NCBI GenBank assembly: GCA_014762625.1
Contig: JABURQ010000098.1
Location: 1-64,000, forward strand
Source: Planctomycetaceae bacterium
GTDB lineage: Bacteria > Planctomycetota > Planctomycetia > Planctomycetales > Planctomycetaceae
Length of the DNA stretch: 64,000 bases
Direction of reading: 5' to 3'
Below the pieces are notes generated by a model. It saw only the letters and a program-made list of their open reading frames with translations, searched no databases and was not told where the DNA came from. Made by a program: the position numbers and the translations under genes. Of the stretch, positions 18,985 to 26,034 are shown one piece after another. Position 1 is the first letter of the stretch. Every line of letters begins with the position of its first letter.

Positions 18985-19527
18985 TTATCCCTTTTTCTTA
19001 ACGCCTAGTTTTTCAAGTTGTTTGACGAGATCTTTGCCGTGATTGGCGGCGTTCACTTCCCGGTCGATATGCAGGATTTTGCCATCGGGTCCGATGTAGT
19101 AGGTCCACCGATAGGGAAATTGTCGCGTCTCGTTGACCACGCCGTAAGCTGTGGCGGTCGATTTCCCGGGATCGCTGAGGATCGGGTAATCGAGTTCCAG
19201 AGACATCGCGAAGTCTTTATTTTTCTTGGGGGGATCGACCGAGGCGGTAAAATAAGCGACGTCGAACTGGCGAATGGCCTCTCCCTGGTCGCGGAACGAT
19301 TTGCACTCTTTCGTACAACCGCCGGTAAATGCTTTCGGGAACCAGGCGATGACAACCGTTTGTTTCCCTTTGAAGTCCGATAAGCGATAAGTTTTTCCAT
19401 CGCTTCCCGGCAATTCAAAGTCGGGAGCCTGATCGCCGACTTTCAGTTCTTCAGCGTGAAGTTCCGGGAGACCGACACACAATGCGAGCAGAAGTGTGGT
19501 CAAGAGGGTCCATCGTGACAGCAGCAT
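18985..19527 (-). CDS. Secreted peroxiredoxin (AhpC/TSA, BCP-like)
   Basis: Encodes 180 residues. The start is the ATG at 19527 with GAGGAG upstream; a TTG five codons earlier overlaps that site. The signal peptide runs to about residue 25 (ELHAEE). [20 protein letters not shown] is the peroxiredoxin opening, and FTGGCTKEC gives the peroxidatic Cys C71, followed by C75. In cytoplasmic BCP the second cysteine is five residues on; here the spacing is four. It is expected to reduce peroxides outside the cytoplasm, using an unknown reductant. Compare the cytoplasmic BCP at 54791. Confidence 0.88.
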   Translation of the reverse strand: MLLSRWTLLTTLLLALCVGLPELHAEELKVGDQAPDFELPGSDGKTYRLSDFKGKQTVVIAWFPKAFTGGCTKECKSFRDQGEAIRQFDVAYFTASVDPPKKNKDFAMSLELDYPILSDPGKSTATAYGVVNETRQFPYRWTYYIGPDGKILHIDREVNAANHGKDLVKQLEKLGVKKKG

Positions 19528-19691
19528 TCTTATTCTCCTCAATCAGTATCCAGTGATGTTCGTTCATCGGGGAGTCGATTGGTCGTCATTGACCCGTGAC
19601 CTCCCCCGTCATGAGGGACTTTATGAAGCTAACATACGCGATTCGAGAAGTCCATAACCTGAATTTGTTCTTTTACCGTTGAGGCGGCGTC

Positions 19692-21722
19692 TCAACGTTC
19701 CTGATGGGGAGGCTGCAGTTTCCAGTTTTCTCCAAAAAAGTCGGCATCGACAATCTTCCCCGGCCCGCGACTGTGAGGCGGGACGGAGAGATCGACCACC
19801 CCCCAATCGGGGAGCTTGGGAACCTGTCGGGCGTTGTTCAGATAATCGTATTCACGAAAGGTAAAACCGCTATTCAAAACGACATAGCGTTCGGGATTCA
19901 GGGGGTTCGGAAAGATCATGATCAGGCCGTGCTTCGACGCGTCCCAAGTTCGATCGCCAGCGGTGATGGTCTCTTTGGACCACTGGATGGGGAGTTTGTC
20001 GGCGATCTTGGCCAGAACGGCGTTGCTGGAGGGGTCGCCGAAGAGAACCAGATTGTGTTGAGAGATCTCGGCTTCTCCAATTTCCGAGTCTTTCATAACG
20101 CGGGGAGTACCGCGGAAGTGGCGTCTCCAATGAACGACGGCATGTTCGAATTCCGACTTCGTCCAGGTATCGACGGAGCTGTGAGCCGCTTGTCCGGTGG
20201 GAGCGACGAAGACGAAGGAGTCCATGAACGCATCGTCGATGGGGCCTTGCAGGTTGTGAACTTTTCGCAAGCCCGCTTCGGGGCGAGGACCGGGACGCCA
20301 GACATTACGTTGGTCGCGATAAAAGGATGCTTGCCACGAACGATCTGATTTCGGACGTCCGGCTTCGATCTGTTGCCCGTCGAGAGTAACCACGACGGGA
20401 GAGAGTAAATCGAAGGGAGCGTCGCCCGAGGGAAAATTAAACGTGATGTCGGTGACGTTGAGGGTATCGGCGGAGAGGCTTTGATCTTGGAGTTGGGCAT
20501 CGACGCGAGCACGCTCCCAATGTTCTCCCAAACCGTCCACTTGCACCCAGTTCATGCGATTGTATTTCAAAGTGAAGGTCGTGAAATGAATGTTGCGCGG
20601 ATAACGTTCGCGTCCGGTGCGTTGTAACTCCGAGAGCCGGCGTTCAATTTCAACCAGCGAGTCTGGATGGATTTTGTGAGCGGTTTGCGGACCGATGATG
20701 TGCACCATGTCGATCCCTTCCCGACGCAGGTATTCTTCCATGATGTCGGCGGCCTGCTTTTGACGGTCGATCTCGCCGCTATAGGCAATGGTGGGGCATT
20801 GATACAAATTGACGGCGTGATCGGTGCAGTCATACATCCGCCACAGCTTCTCTTCGTACCAGGTGGGATTCAGGGTTTCGTTTTGAAACGACTTGAGGAA
20901 CTCGGGAGTTTCGGAAAATCCGGCACCCGGAGTCGCCGCGAACCAACGATCGGAATAATGAACGGCGAATTGCCAGCAGGCGGCGCCTCCCATCGAAAAG
21001 CCGCGGACGGCGATCCGATCGTCGTCAATGCGGTAGTCCTGTTTCAGATGTTCGAGTACTTCGAGCGTATCGATCTCGCCGGCGAACTTGTTGGCGTTGG
21101 AATAGCGTCCGTACGGATGCACCATAAAATGGGTCGTACTGGAAACAGCCCCCTGGTTTCGCATTCTCTGAGCGATGAAATTGGTTTCACTCAATGTTTC
21201 TCCCCGACCGTGATACCACAGGTCGCAACGGTATTCCTTCGTCCCCTGCGATTGATAATTCTTGGGGACGTAAACGGCATAGGGTTGGATGCTGCCGTCG
21301 ATCCGGGAACGGTACCCTCGAATGACCGCTCCGGTCTCGAACCGCCACGGAGTGTTGCCAGCTTTGAGTTGTTCCGCGCGAGCCAGCCCCAGTTCGACGT
21401 GATTCCGGGCGGCTGCGACTTCCTGCGGGCGGAAGAATTCCTGGTGTTTGAGGTTGAGCGCGGCGGACCAGTAAAAAACTTCCACGTCGGGTAGATAACG
21501 TTGCACCGCGTCGCGCTGGTCGGTTTGCAGTTCATTGATGGACGAGGCGAGCTGTTTCAGTCGGGTCTCGAGTTGAGTTCGTTCTTCCGGTTTAACCTCG
21601 ATGCCCAGTTTGGGGATTCGGCGGACATTATCGGCCACGTTATCCGCCGGTCCATCGGCCAGGAGTGGTTGAGCGCAAACCGTGAAACAAAAAGAAATCG
21701 CCGCGAGACAAACGAGCTTCAT
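19692..21722 (-). CDS. Secreted alpha/beta hydrolase, prolyl-oligopeptidase/esterase type
   Basis: Encodes 676 residues from the ATG at 21722. A signal peptide runs to about residue 22 (PLLADG). Residues about 140-380 form an esterase-like alpha/beta hydrolase: LWYHGRGE resembles the oxyanion-hole region and GFSMGG places the nucleophile at S243. The Asp (perhaps in IAYSGEID) and His (perhaps GPQTAHKIHPD) of a triad are suggested. The C-terminal 250 residues contain a second region with a DxxLxLFGDPSSN-like stretch. It is similar in plan to planctomycete putative peptidases or carbohydrate esterases. The substrate is unknown. Confidence 0.8.
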   Translation of the reverse strand: MKLVCLAAISFCFTVCAQPLLADGPADNVADNVRRIPKLGIEVKPEERTQLETRLKQLASSINELQTDQRDAVQRYLPDVEVFYWSAALNLKHQEFFRPQEVAAARNHVELGLARAEQLKAGNTPWRFETGAVIRGYRSRIDGSIQPYAVYVPKNYQSQGTKEYRCDLWYHGRGETLSETNFIAQRMRNQGAVSSTTHFMVHPYGRYSNANKFAGEIDTLEVLEHLKQDYRIDDDRIAVRGFSMGGAACWQFAVHYSDRWFAATPGAGFSETPEFLKSFQNETLNPTWYEEKLWRMYDCTDHAVNLYQCPTIAYSGEIDRQKQAADIMEEYLRREGIDMVHIIGPQTAHKIHPDSLVEIERRLSELQRTGRERYPRNIHFTTFTLKYNRMNWVQVDGLGEHWERARVDAQLQDQSLSADTLNVTDITFNFPSGDAPFDLLSPVVVTLDGQQIEAGRPKSDRSWQASFYRDQRNVWRPGPRPEAGLRKVHNLQGPIDDAFMDSFVFVAPTGQAAHSSVDTWTKSEFEHAVVHWRRHFRGTPRVMKDSEIGEAEISQHNLVLFGDPSSNAVLAKIADKLPIQWSKETITAGDRTWDASKHGLIMIFPNPLNPERYVVLNSGFTFREYDYLNNARQVPKLPDWGVVDLSVPPHSRGPGKIVDADFFGENWKLQPPHQER

Positions 21723-21881
21723 CAACAGACTCCGATGGGAAAGGGAACAGGGGGCTTATCCGTAAGCGTTCTAAGCTACTCAGATCGATCGACGGACTCA
21801 GCAAAAAAGCGGTTGGACGTGGGAGAAAATACGAAGAAACTGTTCCCTGTCAAAAAATGCCAAAAACTTTTGGATTCCCTC

Positions 21882-21909
21882 TTGTTCGACGTTTTGGTCG
21901 GGTTACAAT
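21882..21909 (+). promoter_or_regulatory. Promoter of the bfd-like gene
   Basis: TTGTTC (21882-21887) and TACAAT (21904-21909), 16 bases apart, form a sigma-70-like promoter about 75 bases before the ATG. The Fur-like palindrome starts 12 bases after the -10 box. Confidence 0.5.
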
Positions 21910-21920
21910 AAGGACGGAAA

Positions 21921-21937
21921 TTGAGACTCAGTCTCAA
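21921..21937. promoter_or_regulatory. Fur-box-like 8-1-8 palindrome (operator candidate)
   Basis: TTGAGACT-C-AGTCTCAA is a perfect 17-base palindrome with one central base. The inner TGAGACTCAGTCTCA has the 7-1-7 geometry of Fur boxes and shares TGA...TCA ends. It covers the expected transcription start of a Bfd-like gene, whose homologues are iron-repressed in other bacteria. Binding by Fur is inference. Confidence 0.55.
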
Positions 21938-21981
21938 TAACAGTTGTTAGTTCCTTCCCGCCTTTGAAGTATTGACCCACC

Positions 21982-22212
21982 ATGGCGACTGTCGAAAGCA
22001 CAAACGACAAAATGGTCTGTTACTGCTACGGTCTGAGAGAGTCAGACATTCAGCAGACCGTGCAGTTGCATGGGTGTCAGGAGCTGCAAGCCGTCATGAA
22101 CTGTTCGGGAGCGGGAACCGGTTGTACGGCGTGTCATCGTCGGATTCAGGCTGCCCTGAATAAGCAGGTCGTTCAGGCTTACGGTGCAGAGTCTCAAAAA
22201 GCTTTTCAGTAA
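21982..22212 (+). CDS. Bfd-like [2Fe-2S] bacterioferritin-associated ferredoxin
   Basis: Encodes 76 residues. The cluster ligands are recognisable as C13-x-C15 (MVCYCYG) and C48-x2-C51 (TGCTAC). The spacing between pairs (33) is within one residue of E. coli Bfd. Additional cysteines are at 32 and 41. Bfd gives electrons to bacterioferritin so that stored iron can be released. A bacterioferritin gene lies 750 bases away on the other strand, with a toxin-antitoxin pair between them. A promoter and Fur-like palindrome precede the gene. Nitrite-reductase-type BFD domains are the alternative, but the stand-alone size and the neighbour favour Bfd. Confidence 0.85.
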   Translation: MATVESTNDKMVCYCYGLRESDIQQTVQLHGCQELQAVMNCSGAGTGCTACHRRIQAALNKQVVQAYGAESQKAFQ

Positions 22213-22222
22213 AGTAATCCGC

Positions 22223-22597
22223 TTAAACTTCTTCTTCCGTATCGTCATTAGCTTGATGCAATTGCGATCGAAGTATCTCCACCTCTCGACGGAAGGTTGG
22301 TTGTAATTCTGTTAGTCTCTCCGGAATGTCCATCACGGCGTGAATAACGGTCAGCACCACCACGGAGTCTTTGAGAAAATCGCAGACCAACAAATGGTTG
22401 CGAACGCGGTAGAAATGAAGCGAAGGGTGGAAACAGGCTTCGACTCTGAGAATTTCCGGATGCAATTTGATTTGCGAGAGTGCTTCCTCGATGGCATTCA
22501 GGTATTCCCCAGAAACGCGTTCTCCCCAATTCTCAATCGAATAGCTTTTTATCTGGGTGATATCGCGTAAAGCACGCTGAGTAAGTAAAAGCTTCAT
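22223..22597 (-). CDS. RelE/ParE-family toxin
   Basis: Encodes 124 residues from the ATG at 22597 (MKLLLTQRALRDI). An in-frame TTG at 22615 would overlap the antitoxin stop and cannot be excluded. The opening with DI..I..Y....WG and the later FHPSLHFYRVRNHLLVCDF plus VLTVIHAVMDIPERL fit the ParE/RelE fold. ParE-type toxins usually poison gyrase or, in RelE, cut mRNA; which applies is not visible. It follows the antitoxin gene by 14 bases. Confidence 0.82.
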   Translation of the reverse strand: MKLLLTQRALRDITQIKSYSIENWGERVSGEYLNAIEEALSQIKLHPEILRVEACFHPSLHFYRVRNHLLVCDFLKDSVVVLTVIHAVMDIPERLTELQPTFRREVEILRSQLHQANDDTEEEV

Positions 22598-22611
22598 ATC
22601 CGAAGGATGAC

Positions 22612-22860
22612 TCAAGGATCAACCTTTTGAATCAAATCTTTCAGATTCCCCTCGAACTCGTAAGTTCGTCCTGCAATGGAATCCCGATAGCCTTCAATGA
22701 CAGCCTGGCGAATTTTTTCCGCCTCCTGCTGCTGTTTCTTCTGTCTTAGCAAATCACTCACGAACTCACTTGGTGTGGAGTAAAGAGTTCCATCGCCACA
22801 ATTCTGATCGATAAAAGAACGTAATTCATCCGTAAGCGTCAAATTGAATGATTCGGCCAT
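22612..22860 (-). CDS. ParD-type antitoxin
   Basis: Encodes 82 residues. The N-terminal half (SFNLTLTDELRSFIDQ...STPSEFVSDLLRQ) is a ribbon-helix-helix DNA-binding domain of the ParD/CopG type. The C-terminal half is a charged helix that should wrap the toxin. GAGGAG precedes the ATG. As in most type II modules, the antitoxin gene comes first and probably autorepresses the pair. Confidence 0.85.
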   Translation of the reverse strand: MAESFNLTLTDELRSFIDQNCGDGTLYSTPSEFVSDLLRQKKQQQEAEKIRQAVIEGYRDSIAGRTYEFEGNLKDLIQKVDP

Positions 22861-22958
22861 AGCGACTGTCTCCTCAATTACATTATGTCAGGACTTCTCA
22901 TCCAGTCAATATTTGTCATTGAGGAAGAATCAGTCGCCAATTGAAGGCCAATTATTTT

Positions 22959-23453
22959 TCAGTGGCCGCCCTCTTCGTCAGCTTCGGAGCCAACTTGCGT
23001 GGTGAGGTAGTTCTCGATGCCCATTTTGTCGATGAGGTCGAGTTGTGATTCCAGCCAATCCACATGCTCTTCGGATTCGACGAGAATCTTATCAACCAGA
23101 TCCTTGCTGCCGTTATCGCCTTGCTCGTGGCAGATTTGTGAAGCTTTGTTATAGGCCTTCACGCCGCTGGTTTCGAGTTCCAGGTCGAATTCAAACTGTT
23201 CCTTGACACTGGTTCCGGGACGAATCACGCCGTAACGGGCGATTTCGGGAACACCTTCGAGGAACAGAATCCGGTCGATGAGCAGCTCGGCGTGCTTCAT
23301 TTCGCCCATTGATTCTTCGTAGTGTTTACGTCCGAGGCGTTGCAGTCCCCAGTCCTGAACCATTTTGGCCTGGATGAAATATTGATTGATGGCGGTCAGT
23401 TCGATGGTCAGCCCTTCATTGAGAGCATCGATGACTTCCTGATTCCCTTTCAT
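22959..23453 (-). CDS. bfr: Bacterioferritin
   Basis: Encodes 164 residues from the ATG at 23453 (MKGNQEV), with AGAGGAG just upstream; the 42 extra codons in frame upstream lack homology and should not be included. The E. coli-numbered residues line up without gaps: E18, E51, M52 (haem ligand), H54, E94 and H130 are present. The last ferroxidase ligand E127 is instead Ser (VESEEH), with Glu at 126 and 128. Bacterioferritin forms a 24-subunit haem-bearing shell that oxidises and stores iron. The Bfd-like gene close by is its probable electron donor for iron release. Confidence 0.93.
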   Translation of the reverse strand: MKGNQEVIDALNEGLTIELTAINQYFIQAKMVQDWGLQRLGRKHYEESMGEMKHAELLIDRILFLEGVPEIARYGVIRPGTSVKEQFEFDLELETSGVKAYNKASQICHEQGDNGSKDLVDKILVESEEHVDWLESQLDLIDKMGIENYLTTQVGSEADEEGGH

Positions 23454-23793
23454 AGTTTTCTCCTCTGATGTGATTTCCTGACAAGATATGACTCCCAGAT
23501 TTTCCCACCTGTTTGGAACGGATACCAGCCGCTCCGACAGAAAAGATGTCGGTTTTTTCGAATTGAAACGCTTTCTCATCTGATTTTGAGACGGAATCCC
23601 CGCTTCGCTCGATTTGGGATTGGTCTTTTCTCTCTGACTCTTTCACAATCAGGGAGAATCCTGAAACTCTATTCCGACTTTCGTAGTAAAGAACAACGAT
23701 CGAGCCAACGACGGTAAACGTTGGTTTTGTCCGTAACTTCCACCCTCCGATGGGGTTCAACAGAAACAGTATCTTTCATCAACGAGGCGAATC
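23454..23793. other. Divergent intergenic region, nothing clear
   Basis: This 340-base gap between bfr (minus) and the secreted-protein gene (plus) must hold both promoters. I saw no Fur-like palindrome like the one before the Bfd-like gene, no hairpin with a T-run and no convincing small gene. Confidence 0.4.
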
Positions 23794-25539
23794 GTGAACT
23801 TTCTGAATCAAAAACTGTTCTGGCTGACAGCGATTGTCTGTCTCATGGCCTCTTCCTCGCTTTCCTTCGCACAGTCGGAGGAGGATGAACTGGATGATTT
23901 GGAAGTTCCCAAGCCGATTCCGATTGGCGTGGCGATGTTTTCTTCGGTGGAACGTGGTTTCAAGGAGATGGATTATATCTTTGAAACGATCGAGCACCCC
24001 GAACTCTCCGATCTGGTGTCGATCAACCTGGCCAACCTGGGTGATTTGAAGGGAGTCGATCGGAACCGTCCTTTCGGTCTGGTTTTCTTTCTCAAGCCGG
24101 GTACCGGTTTCAATATTTTTCCGACTCCCGCGTTTGCCGCCTTTCTGCCCTGCGAGAATTTTGACGACCTGTTGGCAACCTTCGGGACTACTGGAATGCA
24201 GGTTGCCAAGCTGCCCGAGTACGAGTATCGATACACGATGCAGGGACCGGGCCAAACCTTCCAGCTCGAACAATTCGACGAGTATGTGTTTATCACGAAC
24301 GACGAAACGTTGCTCGACGGGGAAATGCCCAATCCAGATTCGCTCACTAAAACTCTCGCCACTCGTTACGACGTGGCGGCCCAGGTGAATATCAAAAACG
24401 TACCGGTGGGCATGCGGAAAATTCTGCTCGATTTTCTGCGCGCTAAAATGGAAGCCGAGATGCAACAGCGCGACGAGGAACCGGAGGGAGCCTGGCGAGC
24501 GAGGAAAGCATCCACCGCCAATAACCTGCACTTCATCGAGCAATTGGCCACGCAGGGAGATTCCATCACGGTGGGGCTCGATGTTTCGAAGGAATTGCGC
24601 AAAGCGGTCGTTGAAGTCGATTTGAATGCCAAGCCGGGGAGTCAATTTGCCAAATACCTGGGAGATTCCGGGGGCGTCACCAGCTACTATCGAGCGCTGC
24701 AGAGCGATCCCGCGATCATCTCTGCTTATATGTCCTGGCAGATGCAGGATGAGTACGCCAAAAACCTCAAGGAAATCGCGGTCGGTATCAAGCAGTTGAT
24801 TGAGGAAGAACAGTCAGTCGACGACCTGGATGATAGTGCTCCGGTCTCTCCCGCCGATGATATCCTGGTCCGGACGGACGGCCTGTTTAATTGCCTTGCC
24901 GATACGGCGGAAGCCGGCACTCTGGATGCGTTTGGGCGGATGCAGCAAACCGCAAACGGGACGTCCGTCGTGCTGGCTTCGGTGCGTGTGATTAATGGCA
25001 CGACCGCCTCGGTCACCATCTCCGACTTGCTGGAAAAAATGAAAGCACGGGATGGAGACAATGTCGATTTGCAGTTGAATGCCGAGACGTATCGGGGCGT
25101 GACCTTTCATCGTGTGACGCCGTCGAATCGCGATGCCGGTAGTCAGCGTGTTTTTGGAGAAGACTGGAGCTTTTATTTTGGCGCAGGAGAGCGGACTTTG
25201 TGGTTTCTCATGGGAGACGAGGAAGTATTGATCGCCGTCCATGACGCCATCGACAAAATCCTCGATCCCGCATCCCAGCAAGCTTTGCCCGACGCGGCCC
25301 CCTTTCGGTTTACCTTGAATATGTCGCAGTGGTTGGCGATGTTCGAAAATCCGGATCGGGAACCGGGCGAGTTCCGACAGAAGGTCAACGAGACGTTTGA
25401 AGCAGGAGACGATCGTATCGTCGCCGACATGACCCCCAAAGAAAACGGACTTCGTTACCGAATACGTTTTGAAGAAGGTTTTGTGAAAATCGTCGGCTTG
25501 TTCGCAGCACGATCCTTCGGTATTCCTCTCGACGAATAG
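23794..25539 (+). CDS. Secreted hypothetical protein
   Basis: Encodes 581 residues from a GTG start with GAGG upstream. A clean signal peptide ends SSLSFA-Q (about residue 26), followed by an acidic stretch. The body has no catalytic motif that I recognise; GVAMFSSVERGFKEMDYIF, RPFGLVFFLKPG and EDWSFYFGAGERTLWFLMGDEE are blocks of the kind found in planctomycete-specific exported proteins. The size and plan resemble the protein at 9019. Function unknown. Confidence 0.75.
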   Translation: MNFLNQKLFWLTAIVCLMASSSLSFAQSEEDELDDLEVPKPIPIGVAMFSSVERGFKEMDYIFETIEHPELSDLVSINLANLGDLKGVDRNRPFGLVFFLKPGTGFNIFPTPAFAAFLPCENFDDLLATFGTTGMQVAKLPEYEYRYTMQGPGQTFQLEQFDEYVFITNDETLLDGEMPNPDSLTKTLATRYDVAAQVNIKNVPVGMRKILLDFLRAKMEAEMQQRDEEPEGAWRARKASTANNLHFIEQLATQGDSITVGLDVSKELRKAVVEVDLNAKPGSQFAKYLGDSGGVTSYYRALQSDPAIISAYMSWQMQDEYAKNLKEIAVGIKQLIEEEQSVDDLDDSAPVSPADDILVRTDGLFNCLADTAEAGTLDAFGRMQQTANGTSVVLASVRVINGTTASVTISDLLEKMKARDGDNVDLQLNAETYRGVTFHRVTPSNRDAGSQRVFGEDWSFYFGAGERTLWFLMGDEEVLIAVHDAIDKILDPASQQALPDAAPFRFTLNMSQWLAMFENPDREPGEFRQKVNETFEAGDDRIVADMTPKENGLRYRIRFEEGFVKIVGLFAARSFGIPLDE

Positions 25540-25623
25540 TTTTGTCGGCCAGCCTCGGCTTGGAATCTCTGTCACTAAGAGGTTACGATACCCACTCGAA
25601 CCTCTTATGCACGGACACCGGAT

Positions 25624-25911
25624 ATGCTCGGTCGATTTCTGTCGAACTACATCGAACGTCATCAAAATCGTACCAACCAACTCTTTCATCTGGTTGGGTT
25701 GCCGGTGACTTTTATTGTTCCGGTAGTGTTTCTCATCCAGCAGCAACCGTGGTGGGCTTTGGGCTCATTCGTGCTGGGATATGTGCTGCAATTTATCGGT
25801 CATGCGTTCGAAGGCAACGATGCCGGCGAGATGATTCTGATCAAAAAGCTGCTCGGAAAACCGTACCGGGAGTTCGGACCTGGCGTAAAAGATTCATCAG
25901 CTAACGATTGA
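25624..25911 (+). CDS. Mpo1-like/DUF962 membrane protein
   Basis: Encodes 95 residues. The conserved His residues of the Mpo1-like (YGL010w/DUF962) family are visible: H13 and H22 in ERHQNRTNQLFHLVGLP and H60 in GHAFEGN. Two hydrophobic segments span about 25-38 and 43-60. Yeast Mpo1 is an iron-dependent dioxygenase of 2-hydroxy fatty acids in phytosphingosine breakdown; bacterial members are mostly uncharacterised, so a lipid-oxidising role is only a suggestion. The protein is shorter than typical members (about 100-180 residues). Confidence 0.78.
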   Translation: MLGRFLSNYIERHQNRTNQLFHLVGLPVTFIVPVVFLIQQQPWWALGSFVLGYVLQFIGHAFEGNDAGEMILIKKLLGKPYREFGPGVKDSSAND

Positions 25912-26034
25912 ATCGCCGATACAGTCTGTAAGGATGAGTCCGGTTTGCGCGATTGTACCGCTGATATGGGTGGTGCTGATGCGTGGTAAACCGTTTTCTA
26001 CAAGGGACTTGTGTTAAACGCGACAGGATCACGG

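Noticed and set aside
23454-23579. Extension of bacterioferritin upstream of the ATG at 23453
   Set aside because: The 42 extra residues have no match to Bfr, while the shorter form matches E. coli Bfr from residue 1 and has AGAGGAG before its ATG.
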